Origin: Mixophyes australis
Lineage: Eukaryota > Chordata > Amphibia > Anura > Limnodynastidae
NCBI GenBank assembly: GCA_036250195.1
Contig: JAVHZZ010000004.1
Span: 161,198,727-161,262,726, forward strand
Length of the DNA: 64,000 nucleotides
Reading direction: 5' to 3'
Part shown: in pieces, positions 1 through 10,038 of the stretch
Numbering within the stretch: position 1 is the stretch's first letter
How the letters are laid out: every line of letters begins with the position of its first letter
Program-made: the position numbers and the translations under genes
Notes under the pieces: model-generated
What the model was told of the DNA's origin: nothing
Database searches by the model: none
What the model saw: the letters and a program-made list of their open reading frames with translations, nothing else

Positions 1-950
1 TTCTATTACTCTGCAGGAATGATACTTTTATTTAGTTCCTCATGAAGCTTTACTCCTTGTCTACTACAAGATACTATTTATGCAATGCAGTGATGTCATT
101 GTAAGGCCTGCGGGATATGGACAAAAGCAAACCTACACCTACCTTGTCCCCAATTTGTCTACCTACTGTGAGTATGGAACAGTGAGCACAGCTTTTCACA
201 CCACTTTGGTCTAGGAAAGAAAATAGGCAGAGTTCTAAAGGGCAGGGATGCAGGATGAAAAGAAAAGGTGTGTCCAAGGTGACGACCAGGACCAGAGATT
301 CTTCACTTCACCCCTATCACCAAAACATTGATTTGCTTTGGGCCTGGGCTCAGAACTGTGTATATTCGGGACAGGGAGATATCCTGCCCGAATATTCTAA
401 TCACTGGTGTACTGATAGAGGAAGAGACAAAATGAAATATGATGTTCACTGGGTAATCTCCGCCTCCTCTTGATGGTTGTCTGCACTTCCAAGATCCACG
501 TGTAGAAATCAGGATGACACAAGAGAGCCCACACACAATGCTGTCTATCGGGCTAATATGTTAGCTACATATATGTATATGTATATATATAGTAACATAT
601 ATTTATACATATATGTTAGCCACACTAATGCTAGCTACAATAGCATAAAACAGTGCCTTGGTCCTAACAACCAAATTGTGTGACCAGATGCCGCACAACT
701 ATAAACTTCTAGCACTAGGTGTCGTGTACTACTCTATCTCAAACCCCACATTTCACAGACACAAATCACAAAATTCATACAGGTAATACAGATACCAAAA
801 GCCTACTTTTAATGGGGGCCTGACTTCTGAATCCTAGAAGGGAAAATATTTACACAAAATACACCATACATTACAATGTAATAACAAAGTACAGTGAAGG
901 ATACATCACAAAATTGTTTCCTAAATTTTCTACAGTGGGAACAAACTGGG
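1..950. other. unassigned AT-rich sequence
   Basis: No coding pattern, RNA gene or recognisable repeat end was found. A short TA/TATG-rich tract lies at about 570-628. The short open frames here have no family resemblance. Confidence 0.5.
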
Positions 951-1008
951 CGCTGTTTCAAATGACAGGGTCCCTCCTAACCTCTACCGGCCTAATGCCT
1001 GAATTATG

Positions 1009-1306
1009 TGCCCATAGGCTACTCCTGTACATTTACTTGTGCCGCAGGTCTAAGCCTGACCTTTACTTGCTCCACAGGCTAATTCTGTTGTTACATGCGG
1101 CCACGGGCTAAGCCTGGATTTTACTGGTGTCACAGGCTAATCCTGGATTTACTTGTTAGCACAGACTGAATTATCAAGTCTGAATTATTACTGTTGGCAC
1201 AGGAAAAGGAAAATACAATGTTCCTAAATACTCTTAATTATCCAGGGCCTTATGTCCATTACTTTCACACAGGCCTAGTGCCCGTAAAATGTCCAGGACC
1301 TTGTGC
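1009..1306 (+). repeat. imperfect tandem repeat, about 40-bp unit
   Basis: About five imperfect units built around CACAGGCTAAKCCTG and TTTACTTG lie at 1009-1165. Looser relatives with CAGGCCTAGTG and TCCAGGACC continue up to the retrotransposon insertion at 1312. The LTR element inserted at the edge of this block. Confidence 0.5.
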
Positions 1307-1311
1307 CCTAG

Positions 1312-1725
1312 TGTAACAACCTGCCTCCTGGACTTTTGGACTCTATTATTTGTGTTGCTATTTTGTGTTCCAGCAGTACCTCTTTTCACCAGAGGTGCTG
1401 CTATTGTGCATTATTCTTGTGCTTAAGGAGTTAACCTGTATGTTCACTAATTATCTCATGCACCTGGGTGTGTCTCATTCCCCTTATATATACCTGTTCC
1501 TCCCAGCAGTCATGGCTGGTTATTGTTGTCCCATCCTGTGATGTCATTTCCTGTTGTCCTTACCTGATTGTTTCTGGACATTCATGCTACTTGCTGCATC
1601 AGCTGGAACCTGGTATTTATCACTGCTCCTTATTACCTGTTGTTATCACCTCTCTGCAAATAAACACAGAGTGTTTTCACTGAATTCATGACTCCTAGCT
1701 GTACTTCTGTTTTAGAACCGTGACA
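1312..1725 (+). repeat. 5' LTR of repeat-rich element
   Basis: The LTR is 414 bp, begins TGTAACAACC and ends CCGTGACA. It differs from the 3' copy by a T/C near 1680 and a T/G near 1714. It holds a TATA box at 1485-1492 and an AATAAA-type signal (CAAATAAACAC) near 1660, giving the usual U3-R-U5 order. Confidence 0.92.
1485..1514 (+). promoter_or_regulatory. LTR core promoter: TATA box and predicted transcript start
   Basis: TATATATA at 1485-1492 lies 29 bp upstream of G1514. The ten bases from 1514 (GGCTGGTTAT) are exactly complementary to the bases at 1728-1737 just inside the element. In self-priming retrotransposons this marks the mRNA 5' end. The start position is inferred from that complementarity plus TATA spacing. 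Confidence 0.65.
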
Positions 1726-1727
1726 GT

Positions 1728-1737
1728 ATAACCAGCC
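1728..1737 (+). other. self-priming primer-binding site
   Basis: ATAACCAGCC starts two bases after the 5' LTR. It does not begin with TGG, as a tRNA-primed site would. Its reverse complement, GGCTGGTTAT, occurs in the LTR at 1514-1523, at the predicted mRNA 5' end. Tf1/sushi retrotransposons prime reverse transcription by folding the mRNA 5' end back onto such a site. Confidence 0.7.
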
Positions 1738-1825
1738 CAAAAAACAGCTTTGGAGTCAGGTGAAAGTTTTGTTTTATTCTGGGACTTTTTTTGCTGCAAT
1801 CAAGTTTTCATTTGTCTTTTGCAAC

Positions 1826-4800
1826 ATGTCTGTTTTACCAATCATGGAATTACCCCTGCTACAAACCTTACAAATGGACATTATATTGTTATGCTCCCAG
1901 CTGGCCAAATTTTCCACTTTGCTTTTGGACCCACTCAGGAGACTATCAGAGACGGTTTCACTGAAATCTAATGCTGTTGATTTGATCCAGCCAACTCTGT
2001 CTGCTGCTGAATCCGTGCCGCCAACACCTTGCAATAATACCATGTCAAATTTGCATTTAACTAACAACTGCAGTTTAACTAATGCCCGGTTCACAAGTGG
2101 GCCACGCCCCCATCTGACCGAAGTGGAGCGACAGCGCAGAGTAACCAACAAACTGTGTCTCTACTCTGCCAGCAATGCACATTTCTTGCAGGACTGTCCT
2201 GTCCGTAGACCACGTCAGCTTACTGAACCATCTCCTGTTGTTTCCTCTCGGCACTCCAAATCTGTTTATGCTCCAGCATTCCTGTTCTCTGCGAAGAGAC
2301 CCAATCTGCCAGCTCCAGCCGCCTGTCCTGAGGCACCCATTCCCTCTGTCTCCTGTGCCGAGGTGCCAGCCTCTGTCTCCTGTGCCGAGGTGCCAGCCTC
2401 TGTCTCCTGTGCCGAGGTGCCAGCCTCTGTCTCCTGTGCCGAGGTGCCAGCCTCTGTCTCCTGTGCCGAGGTGCCAGCCTCTGTCTCCTGTGCCGAGGTG
2501 CCAGCCTCTGTCTCCTGTGCCGAGGTGCCAGCCTCTGTCTCCTGTGCCGAGGTGCCAGCCTCTGTCTCCTGTGCCGAGGTGCCAGCCTCTGTCTCCTGTG
2601 CCGAGGTGCCAGCCTCTGTCTCCTGTGCCGAGGTGCCAGCCTCTGTCTCCTGTGCCGAGGTGCCAGCCTCTGTCTCCTGTGCCGAGGTCACATCATCTGC
2701 CTCCAGCTCTGAGGTCACATCATCTGCCTCCAGCTCTGAGGTCACATCATCTGCCTCCAGCTCTGAGGTCACATCATCTGCCTCCAGCTCTGAGGTCACA
2801 TCATCTGCCTCCAGCTCTGAGGTCACATCATCTGCCTCCAGCTTGGAGCCTGCTGCCACTGTGTCCGGTTCCGAGTCTCCTGCCACTGTGTCCGGTTCCG
2901 AGTCTCCTGCCACTGTGTCCGGTTCCGAGTCTCCTGCCACTGTGTCCGGTTCCGAGTCTCCTGCCACTGTGTCCGGTTCCGAGTCTCCTGCCACTGTGTC
3001 CGGTTCCGAGTCTCCTGCCACTGTGTCCGGTTCCGAGTCTCCTGCCACTGTGTCCGGTTCCGAGTCTCCTGCCACTGTGTCCGGTTCCGAGTCTCCTGCC
3101 ACTGTGTCCGGTTCCGAGTCTCCTGCCACTGTGTCCGGTTCCGAGTCTTCAGCCGCTGTCTCTGTTCCTGAGCTCCAGTCTGCTCCAGAGGGGGCGCTGC
3201 CCTTCCAGTCTGCTCCAGAGGGGGCGCTGCCCTTCCAGTCTGCTCCAGAGGGGGCGCTGCCCTTCCAGTCTGCTCCAGAGGGGGCGCTGCCCTTCCAGTC
3301 TGCTCCAGAGGGGGCGCTGCCCTTCCAGTCTGCTCCAGAGGGGGCGCTGCCCTTCCAGTCTGCTCCAGAGGGGGCGCTTCCCTTCCAGTCTTCTCCAGAG
3401 GGGGCGCTGTCCTTCCAGTCTTCTCCAGAGGGGGCGCTGCCCTTCCAGTCTTCTCCAGAGGGGGCGCTGCCCTTCCAGTCTGCTCCAGAGGGGGCGCTGC
3501 CCTTCCAGTCTTCTCCAGAGGGGGCGCTGCCCTTCCAGTCTGCTCCAGAGGGGGCGCTGCCCTTCCAGTCTGCTCCAGAGGGGGCGCTGCCCTTCCAGTC
3601 TGCTCCAGAGGGGGCGCTGCCCTTCCAGTCTGCTCCAGAGGGGGCGCTGCCCTTCCAGTCTGCTCCAGAGGGGGCGCTGCCCTTCCAGTCTGCTCCAGAG
3701 GGGGCGCTGCCCTTCCAGTCTGCTCCAGAGGGGGCGCTGCCCTTACCGTCTGCTCCAGAGGGGGCGCTGCCCTTACCGTCGGCTCCAGAGGGGGCGCTGC
3801 CCTTACCGTCGGCTCCAGAGGGGGCGCTGCCCTTACCGTCGGCTCCAGAGGGGGCGCTGCCCTTAAAGACTTCTCCAGAGGGGGTCCTGTCCCTCCAGTC
3901 TGCTCCAGAAGAGTTGCCAGTCCATGCGGTCCAGCCCGAGTTGCCAGTCCATGCGGTCCAGCCCGAGTTGCCAGTCCATGCGGTCCAGCCCGAGTTGCCA
4001 GTCCATGCGGTCCAGCCCGAGTTGCCAGTCCATGCGGTCCAGCCCGAGTTGCCAGTCCATGCGGTTCAGCCCGAGTTACCACTTGGTGCTGTCTGCCCTC
4101 AGGCTTCTCAAAGTGCTGTCTGCCCTCAGGCTTCTCAAAGTGCTGTCTGCCCTCAGGCTTCTCAAAGTGCTGTCTGCCCTCAGGCTTCTCAAAGTGCTGT
4201 CTGCCCTCAGGCTTCTCAAAGTGCTGTCTGCCCTCAGGCTTCTCAAAGTGCTATCAAGTCTGCCGCCCAGTCCGGGCCAGCTCCCAAGTCTGCCACCAAG
4301 TCCGGGCCAGCTCCCAAGCCTTCCGTCCAGTCCGGGCCTGCTGCCAAGCCAGCTGCCCATTCCGGGTCTCCTGTCAAGCCTGCCGCCCAGTCCGGGCCTG
4401 CTCCCAAGTCTGCCGCCCAGTCCGGGCCTGCTCCCAAGTCTGCCGCCCAGTCCGGGCCTGCTCCCAAGTCTGCCGCCCAGTCCGGGCCTGCTCCCAAGTC
4501 TGCCGCCCAGTCCGGGCCTGCTGCCGGGCCTGCTGCCAAGCCTGCTGCCCATTCTGGGTCTCCTGTCAAGCCTGCTGCCCAGTCCGGGCCTGCCACCAAG
4601 TCTGAACTACCACCTACCTTCAATGGGGATATACAGCAATTTAATGCTCTGATTAAATTTTTTATATCCTATTTACCATCAGTACCTGACCTCCTAGATA
4701 GCCAATGGAAGCAAGTATATTACCTGTTGTCCAATTTTACAGGGAACGCTCTGGAATGGGCCAGCCCCTTTGTTGAGACCAGAGATCCCATCCTTTCCGA

Positions 4801-5125
4801 TTTACAACTTTTTTGTGAGGCAGTGTTCAAGGAATTTGTTCCAGCACTTGTCAGTTTTACTCCTTGCATGTCTGTTGTGCCAACTTCGTTGTCTCCAGTT
4901 GCCCAACCTTTGAGGGTACCTGCATGTTCTATTCAGTTTGAGCAATCCTGTGTCCCTAAAAAGAAAGCAAAGAAAAAGAAATGTAAAAAGAAGAGAGGTG
5001 AGACTTCGGGATTCCCGCGTTCCTTGGACATGGTTTCCGTACCTTCTCTGTCCATGGATGAGGATTTCTCCACCACATGCCCGATAGTGGACTATGACTC
5101 GGACACTTTCAAACACTTTTGGTGA
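1826..5125 (+). CDS. repeat-expanded Gag-like protein, 1099 aa
   Basis: The start is the first ATG of the open frame (A at -3); no in-frame ATG lies upstream. Residues 1-40 are leucine-rich. Residues 111-124 (CLYSASNAHFLQDC) match a Gag CCHC knuckle with the second Cys replaced by Ser (TCT codon), and the lead-in LTEVERQRRV resembles LTSAERNRRI before the knuckle of the intact Gag at 45215-46147. Residues about 172-926 are seven successive in-frame tandem arrays of 9- or 10-residue units. Residues about 927-1013 are capsid-like: FNGD, then YLLSNFTGNALEWASPF, which parallels YLISLFSGQALAWASPL in the intact Gag. A lysine-rich stretch (about 1044-1060) and an acidic/aromatic tail follow. Domain order is permuted relative to normal Gag, where capsid precedes knuckle. 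The frame is open despite enormous repeat turnover, which suggests selection or extreme youth. Function is unknown; particle assembly or RNA packaging is inference. Confidence 0.8.
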   Translation: MSVLPIMELPLLQTLQMDIILLCSQLAKFSTLLLDPLRRLSETVSLKSNAVDLIQPTLSAAESVPPTPCNNTMSNLHLTNNCSLTNARFTSGPRPHLTEVERQRRVTNKLCLYSASNAHFLQDCPVRRPRQLTEPSPVVSSRHSKSVYAPAFLFSAKRPNLPAPAACPEAPIPSVSCAEVPASVSCAEVPASVSCAEVPASVSCAEVPASVSCAEVPASVSCAEVPASVSCAEVPASVSCAEVPASVSCAEVPASVSCAEVPASVSCAEVPASVSCAEVPASVSCAEVTSSASSSEVTSSASSSEVTSSASSSEVTSSASSSEVTSSASSSEVTSSASSLEPAATVSGSESPATVSGSESPATVSGSESPATVSGSESPATVSGSESPATVSGSESPATVSGSESPATVSGSESPATVSGSESPATVSGSESPATVSGSESSAAVSVPELQSAPEGALPFQSAPEGALPFQSAPEGALPFQSAPEGALPFQSAPEGALPFQSAPEGALPFQSAPEGALPFQSSPEGALSFQSSPEGALPFQSSPEGALPFQSAPEGALPFQSSPEGALPFQSAPEGALPFQSAPEGALPFQSAPEGALPFQSAPEGALPFQSAPEGALPFQSAPEGALPFQSAPEGALPLPSAPEGALPLPSAPEGALPLPSAPEGALPLPSAPEGALPLKTSPEGVLSLQSAPEELPVHAVQPELPVHAVQPELPVHAVQPELPVHAVQPELPVHAVQPELPVHAVQPELPLGAVCPQASQSAVCPQASQSAVCPQASQSAVCPQASQSAVCPQASQSAVCPQASQSAIKSAAQSGPAPKSATKSGPAPKPSVQSGPAAKPAAHSGSPVKPAAQSGPAPKSAAQSGPAPKSAAQSGPAPKSAAQSGPAPKSAAQSGPAAGPAAKPAAHSGSPVKPAAQSGPATKSELPPTFNGDIQQFNALIKFFISYLPSVPDLLDSQWKQVYYLLSNFTGNALEWASPFVETRDPILSDLQLFCEAVFKEFVPALVSFTPCMSVVPTSLSPVAQPLRVPACSIQFEQSCVPKKKAKKKKCKKKRGETSGFPRSLDMVSVPSLSMDEDFSTTCPIVDYDSDTFKHFW
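2339..2689 (+). repeat. tandem array A, 27 bp x 13
   Basis: There are thirteen copies of a 27-bp unit encoding SVSCAEVPA. Consecutive GAGGT anchors run from 2360 to 2684 at exact 27-bp steps. Units are almost identical in DNA, indicating recent expansion. Confidence 0.9.
2690..2851 (+). repeat. tandem array B, 27 bp x 6
   Basis: Six copies encode TSSASSSEV; the last ends SLEP. It follows array A with no spacer. Confidence 0.9.
2852..3148 (+). repeat. tandem array C, 27 bp x 11
   Basis: Eleven copies encode PATVSGSES (the first starts AAT). GAGTCT anchors run from 2873 to 3143 at exact 27-bp steps. Confidence 0.9.
3176..3895 (+). repeat. tandem array D, 30 bp x 24
   Basis: Twenty-four copies of a 30-bp unit encode QSAPEGALPF. 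Variants are QSSPEGALPF (middle) and PSAPEGALPL (towards the 3' end). Variants cluster, as expected for expansion by local unequal exchange. Confidence 0.9.
3911..4072 (+). repeat. tandem array E, 27 bp x 6
   Basis: Six copies encode ELPVHAVQP, followed by a diverged unit ELPLGAVCP that joins array F. Confidence 0.9.
4088..4249 (+). repeat. tandem array F, 27 bp x 6
   Basis: Six identical-looking copies encode AVCPQASQS. Confidence 0.9.
4256..4603 (+). repeat. tandem array G, 30 bp x about 11
   Basis: Units encode SAAQSGPAPK with variants (KPAAHSGSPV, KPSVQSGPAA). A higher-order block ending in AAHSGSPVKPAAQSGPA appears twice. This is the most diverged of the seven arrays and abuts the capsid-like domain. 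Confidence 0.85.
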
Positions 5126-5150
5126 TATGGGCGTCTGGAATTCGCCCTTT

Positions 5151-5160
5151 AGGGAGGGGG
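5151..5160 (+). other. polypurine tract
   Basis: AGGGAGGGGG sits three bases (TAC) upstream of the 3' LTR. The GGGGGTAC junction is the same as in the chromovirus on the minus strand at 41923 onward. It primes plus-strand DNA in LTR elements. Confidence 0.8.
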
Positions 5161-5163
5161 TAC

Positions 5164-5577
5164 TGTAACAACCTGCCTCCTGGACTTTTGGACTCTATTA
5201 TTTGTGTTGCTATTTTGTGTTCCAGCAGTACCTCTTTTCACCAGAGGTGCTGCTATTGTGCATTATTCTTGTGCTTAAGGAGTTAACCTGTATGTTCACT
5301 AATTATCTCATGCACCTGGGTGTGTCTCATTCCCCTTATATATACCTGTTCCTCCCAGCAGTCATGGCTGGTTATTGTTGTCCCATCCTGTGATGTCATT
5401 TCCTGTTGTCCTTACCTGATTGTTTCTGGACATTCATGCTACTTGCTGCATCAGCTGGAACCTGGTATTTATCACTGCTCCTTATTACCTGTTGTTATCA
5501 CCTCTCTGCAAATAAACACAGAGTGTTTTCACCGAATTCATGACTCCTAGCTGTACTTCTGTTTGAGAACCGTGACA
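5164..5577 (+). repeat. 3' LTR of repeat-rich element
   Basis: It is 414 bp with two differences from the 5' copy, and is followed directly by the target duplication CCTAG at 5578-5582. Confidence 0.92.
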
Positions 5578-5582
5578 CCTAG

Positions 5583-8500
5583 TGTAAGAAAGGACAGAGT
5601 GCAAGTGTGGGTTGCCCAGAGGGCCTTATCTTATTCCAGCAACTTTCGTTGGCAGCAGGGGGGAATCGTAAGAGCTCTTCTCCATCCCACTGCTGGTTCA
5701 CTCCAGCATCTGTCTCTTTCAGATCTTCCAGCCGTCAGCGCCTATCCTCCTTTTCAGCGCTTCTCTCCCCACTGTCTCTGTGAATTCTTTGCGCTCCTGC
5801 GTCTCTCCTTCTGTCTTCTTTCGTTCCGTTGGCTTCCTTCTTGATCCCAGTGTCTTCTTGCTTCTTCCACTGTCTACTGTGCTTGACAGTGCTGTCTTTC
5901 TTCTTGATTACAATGTCTTCTTTCTGGTGGTCCTGTCAGCTTGCATCTCAATGTTGAACTGATACTGCGCCGCCCAGGATGGATATATAATAGCTGATGC
6001 TTCAACTCAGAGCGCTGATCCCTGATTGGCTCATTGCGCTGCCAATAATTCAAATGGCTGGCGGTGAGCCCTGATTGGCTTACCATTCCTTCCACCAATT
6101 GGCTGTCAGCAAATCGTTTCCAATTCACTTCTGCCAACACCGGGACCTGCATCCTGCCGTTGAGCAGGTTAGTATCCTTCTTTTTTCACCCTCTTCTTGG
6201 GCTCCTGGGGGCACCGACTCACATAAACACAGTGCCGGTCAATATCAAGGTAATGGTGCATCTAGGTTTGTCCTCACAGGCTGGCTTACACTTTGGCGTT
6301 GTACTAGAAAGAGGTGTGGTCTTGATTCCAGGCGTCCAGTAGAAGTAATTCTTCAAAAGCATACCACTAAAGTTGTGGGGACAGTCGAACACCTGTTTAC
6401 CGTTGCTATCCATGATTCAGAAACCAGTGTCTCTAGAAAGCATTTCATTGCACTTAAATCAGTGACATAAGAAAGAGTATGGCAGAATATGAATAGTATA
6501 GCAATAGTTGAAAATTCAGAGAAAAGGATTATTTTTGCAGACAAATTTAAAACTAGTAACCAGACAGGCAACATGTTTTTCTAATAGCATACTTAGCAGT
6601 ATTAGGTCAGGCATTAGCAGTGGTAGAAGCGATGTCCAGTCTGTTCAGGAGACTTTATCTTTAAGAGAATATTGGTAATTGTGAGAAGACCCAAAGAAAT
6701 ACTGCCAAAATTTGTATTAAATGGGCCAATAGACAAGTGCAAAGATCAATGAGTAATGTTTAAAACATACACCTGTAATGTCTCAGGTGTATGTATTAGT
6801 TTGCGTGTCCTGTTGCGAATTAATTCTCGACCTCGTAGTCTGGGTACCGCAGGGTTTTCATTGTGTAATGTCCCATTTGCAGCAGCATCAGAGTGAGACA
6901 ACGGAACCCGCTACCCCCCCCTACTCTGAACCCCAGGCACACACAAATAATATATTACCACACCAGATTGGTCTTTAGAAGACACATCGGCACATTTATT
7001 GATGAGGCATGAGAGGCATGAGCTTCTAAAAGAGTTTTTATGAATGTTGTATCAAAAATAGACTTTTGAAGTGCAAACAAAACACAGGCATAAAACTGGT
7101 GAACAGTATTATCTAGTACCTATTCTATTATCTATAAACATGTCTCTGGTATATAGTGACTAAGAGGTATCTCTTTACCCTCAAACACAGTTCTACAATA
7201 TCTATCTAGCAAAGATAGCTAACCACAAACATATGTATTCGGCTCAATCACAGTCACTTTAATGTTAGCAAACACAAAGCACAGTAACAAATGAAATCAA
7301 ACAACATTAGTAAATATTGGATCAGGTCACTATTACCACAATAAAAGATTTTTTTACAAATTTTACTGTCATTTTACTGAATAGGTAGCACCAAATGTAA
7401 TAAACTATCCTAAATACAGGACCGCCGTGAAGGGGGTACACATTACCTGGACCCCAGCAAGTATTGGGGGCCTGGCTACGGTGGACCATAATGGATGCAG
7501 ATGATCAAGAGGGTTCACGGTTCCAGGCCCATGCATCCTAGAAATATGCAGAGCTAGACTATGTGGGAAGAAAGTGAGTGACCAGACCACATGTTTTATT
7601 ACTGACTAAGGATGCAGTCACTTTGCTAATTCTTGGCTCCAAGCAGTTGGTGGTTGTTCTTACACGACGAGTGGGACAGGATTATATGTGGTTCCCTTGG
7701 TAAATAAAGATTTTATACCATGTAACTATGTATGTCTCTAGTATCTACTGATCAGCCATGACCTTTAGCTATACTCAGGCACAAAAAAATAATTTTTTTT
7801 AAAATGCTTTTTTATTTTTTTTTTTTATGATGCAAACACTTGAAAATAATTAAATTAACCTTTTTCAAGACAAAAAAAAATTCTGCTAAGCTAAAACCAA
7901 AGGGTCATAATATGTTATTATTGGGAATGTTAGGCAAGGAAGTCCTGGGCTATTGTACGTCATCTGTGCTGTCCCGTTATTCATACATACTACTGTGGCA
8001 TGCAACACCTATTCCAATAAACCGCATGTAACAAAGAAGTTACATTATTTTTTTGTTGATAAACTGACTTAACAACATTTTTTTATACAATTTTATTCCT
8101 CCCCAATCTTATGTGTTTTTCTCTGTAAGCAGCAATTCCTTTTCCTATCATATTTTACTTTGGAGGTATCCTACATAAAATCAGAGCTGAGAATGTTTAC
8201 ATTTGTACCAGGGAAAAGTTGATAGCTTGTACTGAATTTAATAGAAAATAAGTAGCTGATTTAGTATTACATAAATGCTTAAACAGTCTGCAAGTGGCTT
8301 AAAAAATACTCTCCATTACAGATTGATTTCAGAACATAGCATACTACAAACTTGTCATTTTCTTAAGATCTTTCTTTCAGTAAGAATTTCCTTCAATATG
8401 AAATTTTATTTTATTAAAGTAAAGTAAGATACTAGTCTGATTCTGAGGGTATAAACACATATAATAGATATACTAAAGATAAACATACACAGAATGTTTT

Positions 8501-10038
8501 TGTGCAAGTAATCAATTCAATAAAATAATATCAATAGACAAATTGCACAATTCAGATAAAGGAAAGTACACAAGGTAGTGGGGATACAAAGAGTCAGGTC
8601 AGGGGTCAGTTTTTAACAGTAGAGAGCACCATTAGAGTTAAAGGCTTTTATGTATTCTGACAATGGGCGTCATTTGAGATAAAAATTGTAGGCATTATAT
8701 AGTTGGAAATTAATACTTTTTATGGCACAGATACAGTTGACCTTTTGGATCGATTCATAGGTCTCAGGCAAGGTTGTTATTTTTTTAATGGGCTGCAAAA
8801 AGAAATCTAACAGCTGTCAAAATATGCTTACTGAGTCTAGTTGATTTTATGGTAACATTTCAGTCAATTTGGCTCAGGTATAGTACCTTCCAACATTTTT
8901 TTTATAAGCATATTCCTTCATGAGTACATCCAGTGGAGTCTCTCGCTTTGCACCATATCTCACATCAGCTTCTTCTTCAACACTCATTCGGGTCTTGAGG
9001 GAGATTGAAGAACATAGGGGAGTGGGTGATTCACAATCTGATAGGAATTAAACAGTATATTTGTAGAAACCCAAATATTGTGTAGGGGTTAAGTTATAGT
9101 TGGCCGTGACATTTTGAAAATGGAGAAATTATATTGTTCGGGGCCACACTGGAGACTAATATCAAATCGCATCTAATCCAATGGGGTCTTGTCCAAAGTT
9201 ATTTTCACTGCTGCTACACACCCTTTATAACAGCTTCTTAGTTATAAGAAGGCTCTCATAACATTTCTCGGTGTGCCCATGGACTGAAAAGGAATTCTTT
9301 TTTCTGTTCCTTGCACCTCAAATTATTTGTAGGATACTCATGCCATTGCTTGCCTTTTCAAATAGAATAAAAGGATCTGGAATATTATCTTTTTTATGTG
9401 AAGTGAAAATAAGTAATGTCACTTGCAAATTTAAAACATTTAAAGCTGATACCCATAAAAGCACAAAGATCCTTTTTCTGGAACTCTCTCTTGAATTTTC
9501 CATTTTGATAACACATATAGACAGACATCCTGGGATACTTATGTCTTGCTCATGCAAACAGAAGTACTGTCATGTGAGATGCCTGCCAAAAAATAACCTA
9601 CACATTTTAGCGTGGGTAGTCTGTCAGGTCAGGTAAGTTAATTACCACTGAATTGCTGGCAGGTGTGTGTATTTATCCAGATCTTAAGATCTATAAATAA
9701 TCCAAGAGTCTGGTGTGATTCAAATAAAATTCAGAATGAGGAATACAATAACATTATTTCAATAAAAATATCAGAAAATGTAACAATCAAAAACATTATT
9801 GAAACACCAGTTTCTTTAAGGGCAGACTGATCGACTTTGATATATGTAAACAAACATATGGATACATATGAATATCTAATATCTTTAGTAGACCAGAATC
9901 ACAAAGAGATATTAATTGTGTTCAGTAAAGACTTATAAACTACACCTGTCTCATTTCAATGACCGATGAGTCAGTCCTTTTGGGCCATTAATAGTGGATG
10001 CTCCTGTAACAACATCATTTTACCTTGATAATACATCC
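5583..10038. other. unassigned region
   Basis: Mostly AT-rich sequence without recognisable genes. A cluster of CCAAT-type boxes (GATTGGCT near 6024 and 6073, CCAATTGG near 6094) with a TATATAATA near 5985 is noted. An exon-like stretch at 8887-8993 is listed separately. Nothing else is supported. Confidence 0.5.
8887..8993 (-). CDS. possible host exon, unidentified
   Basis: On the minus strand a pyrimidine-rich run ending in CTCAAG (acceptor AG at plus 8994-8995) precedes an open frame whose translation has protein-like composition, including RMSVEEEADVRYGAKRE and ETPLDVLMKEYAY. A possible donor GTACTA lies at plus 8881-8886. The exon would be 107 bp. If transcription simply continued, a stop follows soon after the putative donor. 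I do not recognise the family. It could be a real exon of a gene whose other exons lie outside the window, or a chance frame. Confidence 0.28.

Larger units (their letters stand above)
1312..5577 (+). mobile_element. non-autonomous sushi-like LTR retrotransposon with repeat-rich ORF
   Basis: The element is bounded by direct LTRs of 414 bp (1312-1725 and 5164-5577) that start TG, end CA and differ at two positions. A perfect 5-bp target duplication CCTAG lies at 1307-1311 and 5578-5582. The interior has a primer-binding site at 1728-1737, one long ORF at 1826-5125 and a polypurine tract at 5151-5160. No protease, reverse transcriptase, RNase H or integrase is present, so movement must be in trans. 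The tract-to-LTR junction (GGGGGTAC then TGT), the LTR end GTGACA and the self-priming layout match the autonomous chromovirus at 40238-47836, which suggests that family is the helper. Near-identity of the LTRs points to very recent insertion. Confidence 0.92.

Noticed and set aside
1350..1683. Small open frames repeated at 1350 and 5202
   Set aside because: They are duplicated because they lie in the two LTRs; the region is promoter and leader.
1751..1764. TGGAGTCAGGTGAA as a tRNA primer-binding site
   Set aside because: It is 25 bp inside the element rather than adjacent to the LTR, and the self-priming match at 1728-1737 fits better.
2175..3866. 563-codon plus-strand open frame over the repeat arrays
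   Set aside because: It is a shadow of the 1826-5125 ORF: repeats of 27 and 30 bp keep any stop-free frame open through a whole array. It starts mid-element and has no domain similarity.
2266..4623. Several long minus-strand open frames opposite the arrays
   Set aside because: Same compositional effect of period-3 tandem arrays; they have no promoter, no flanking similarity and repeat only the array.
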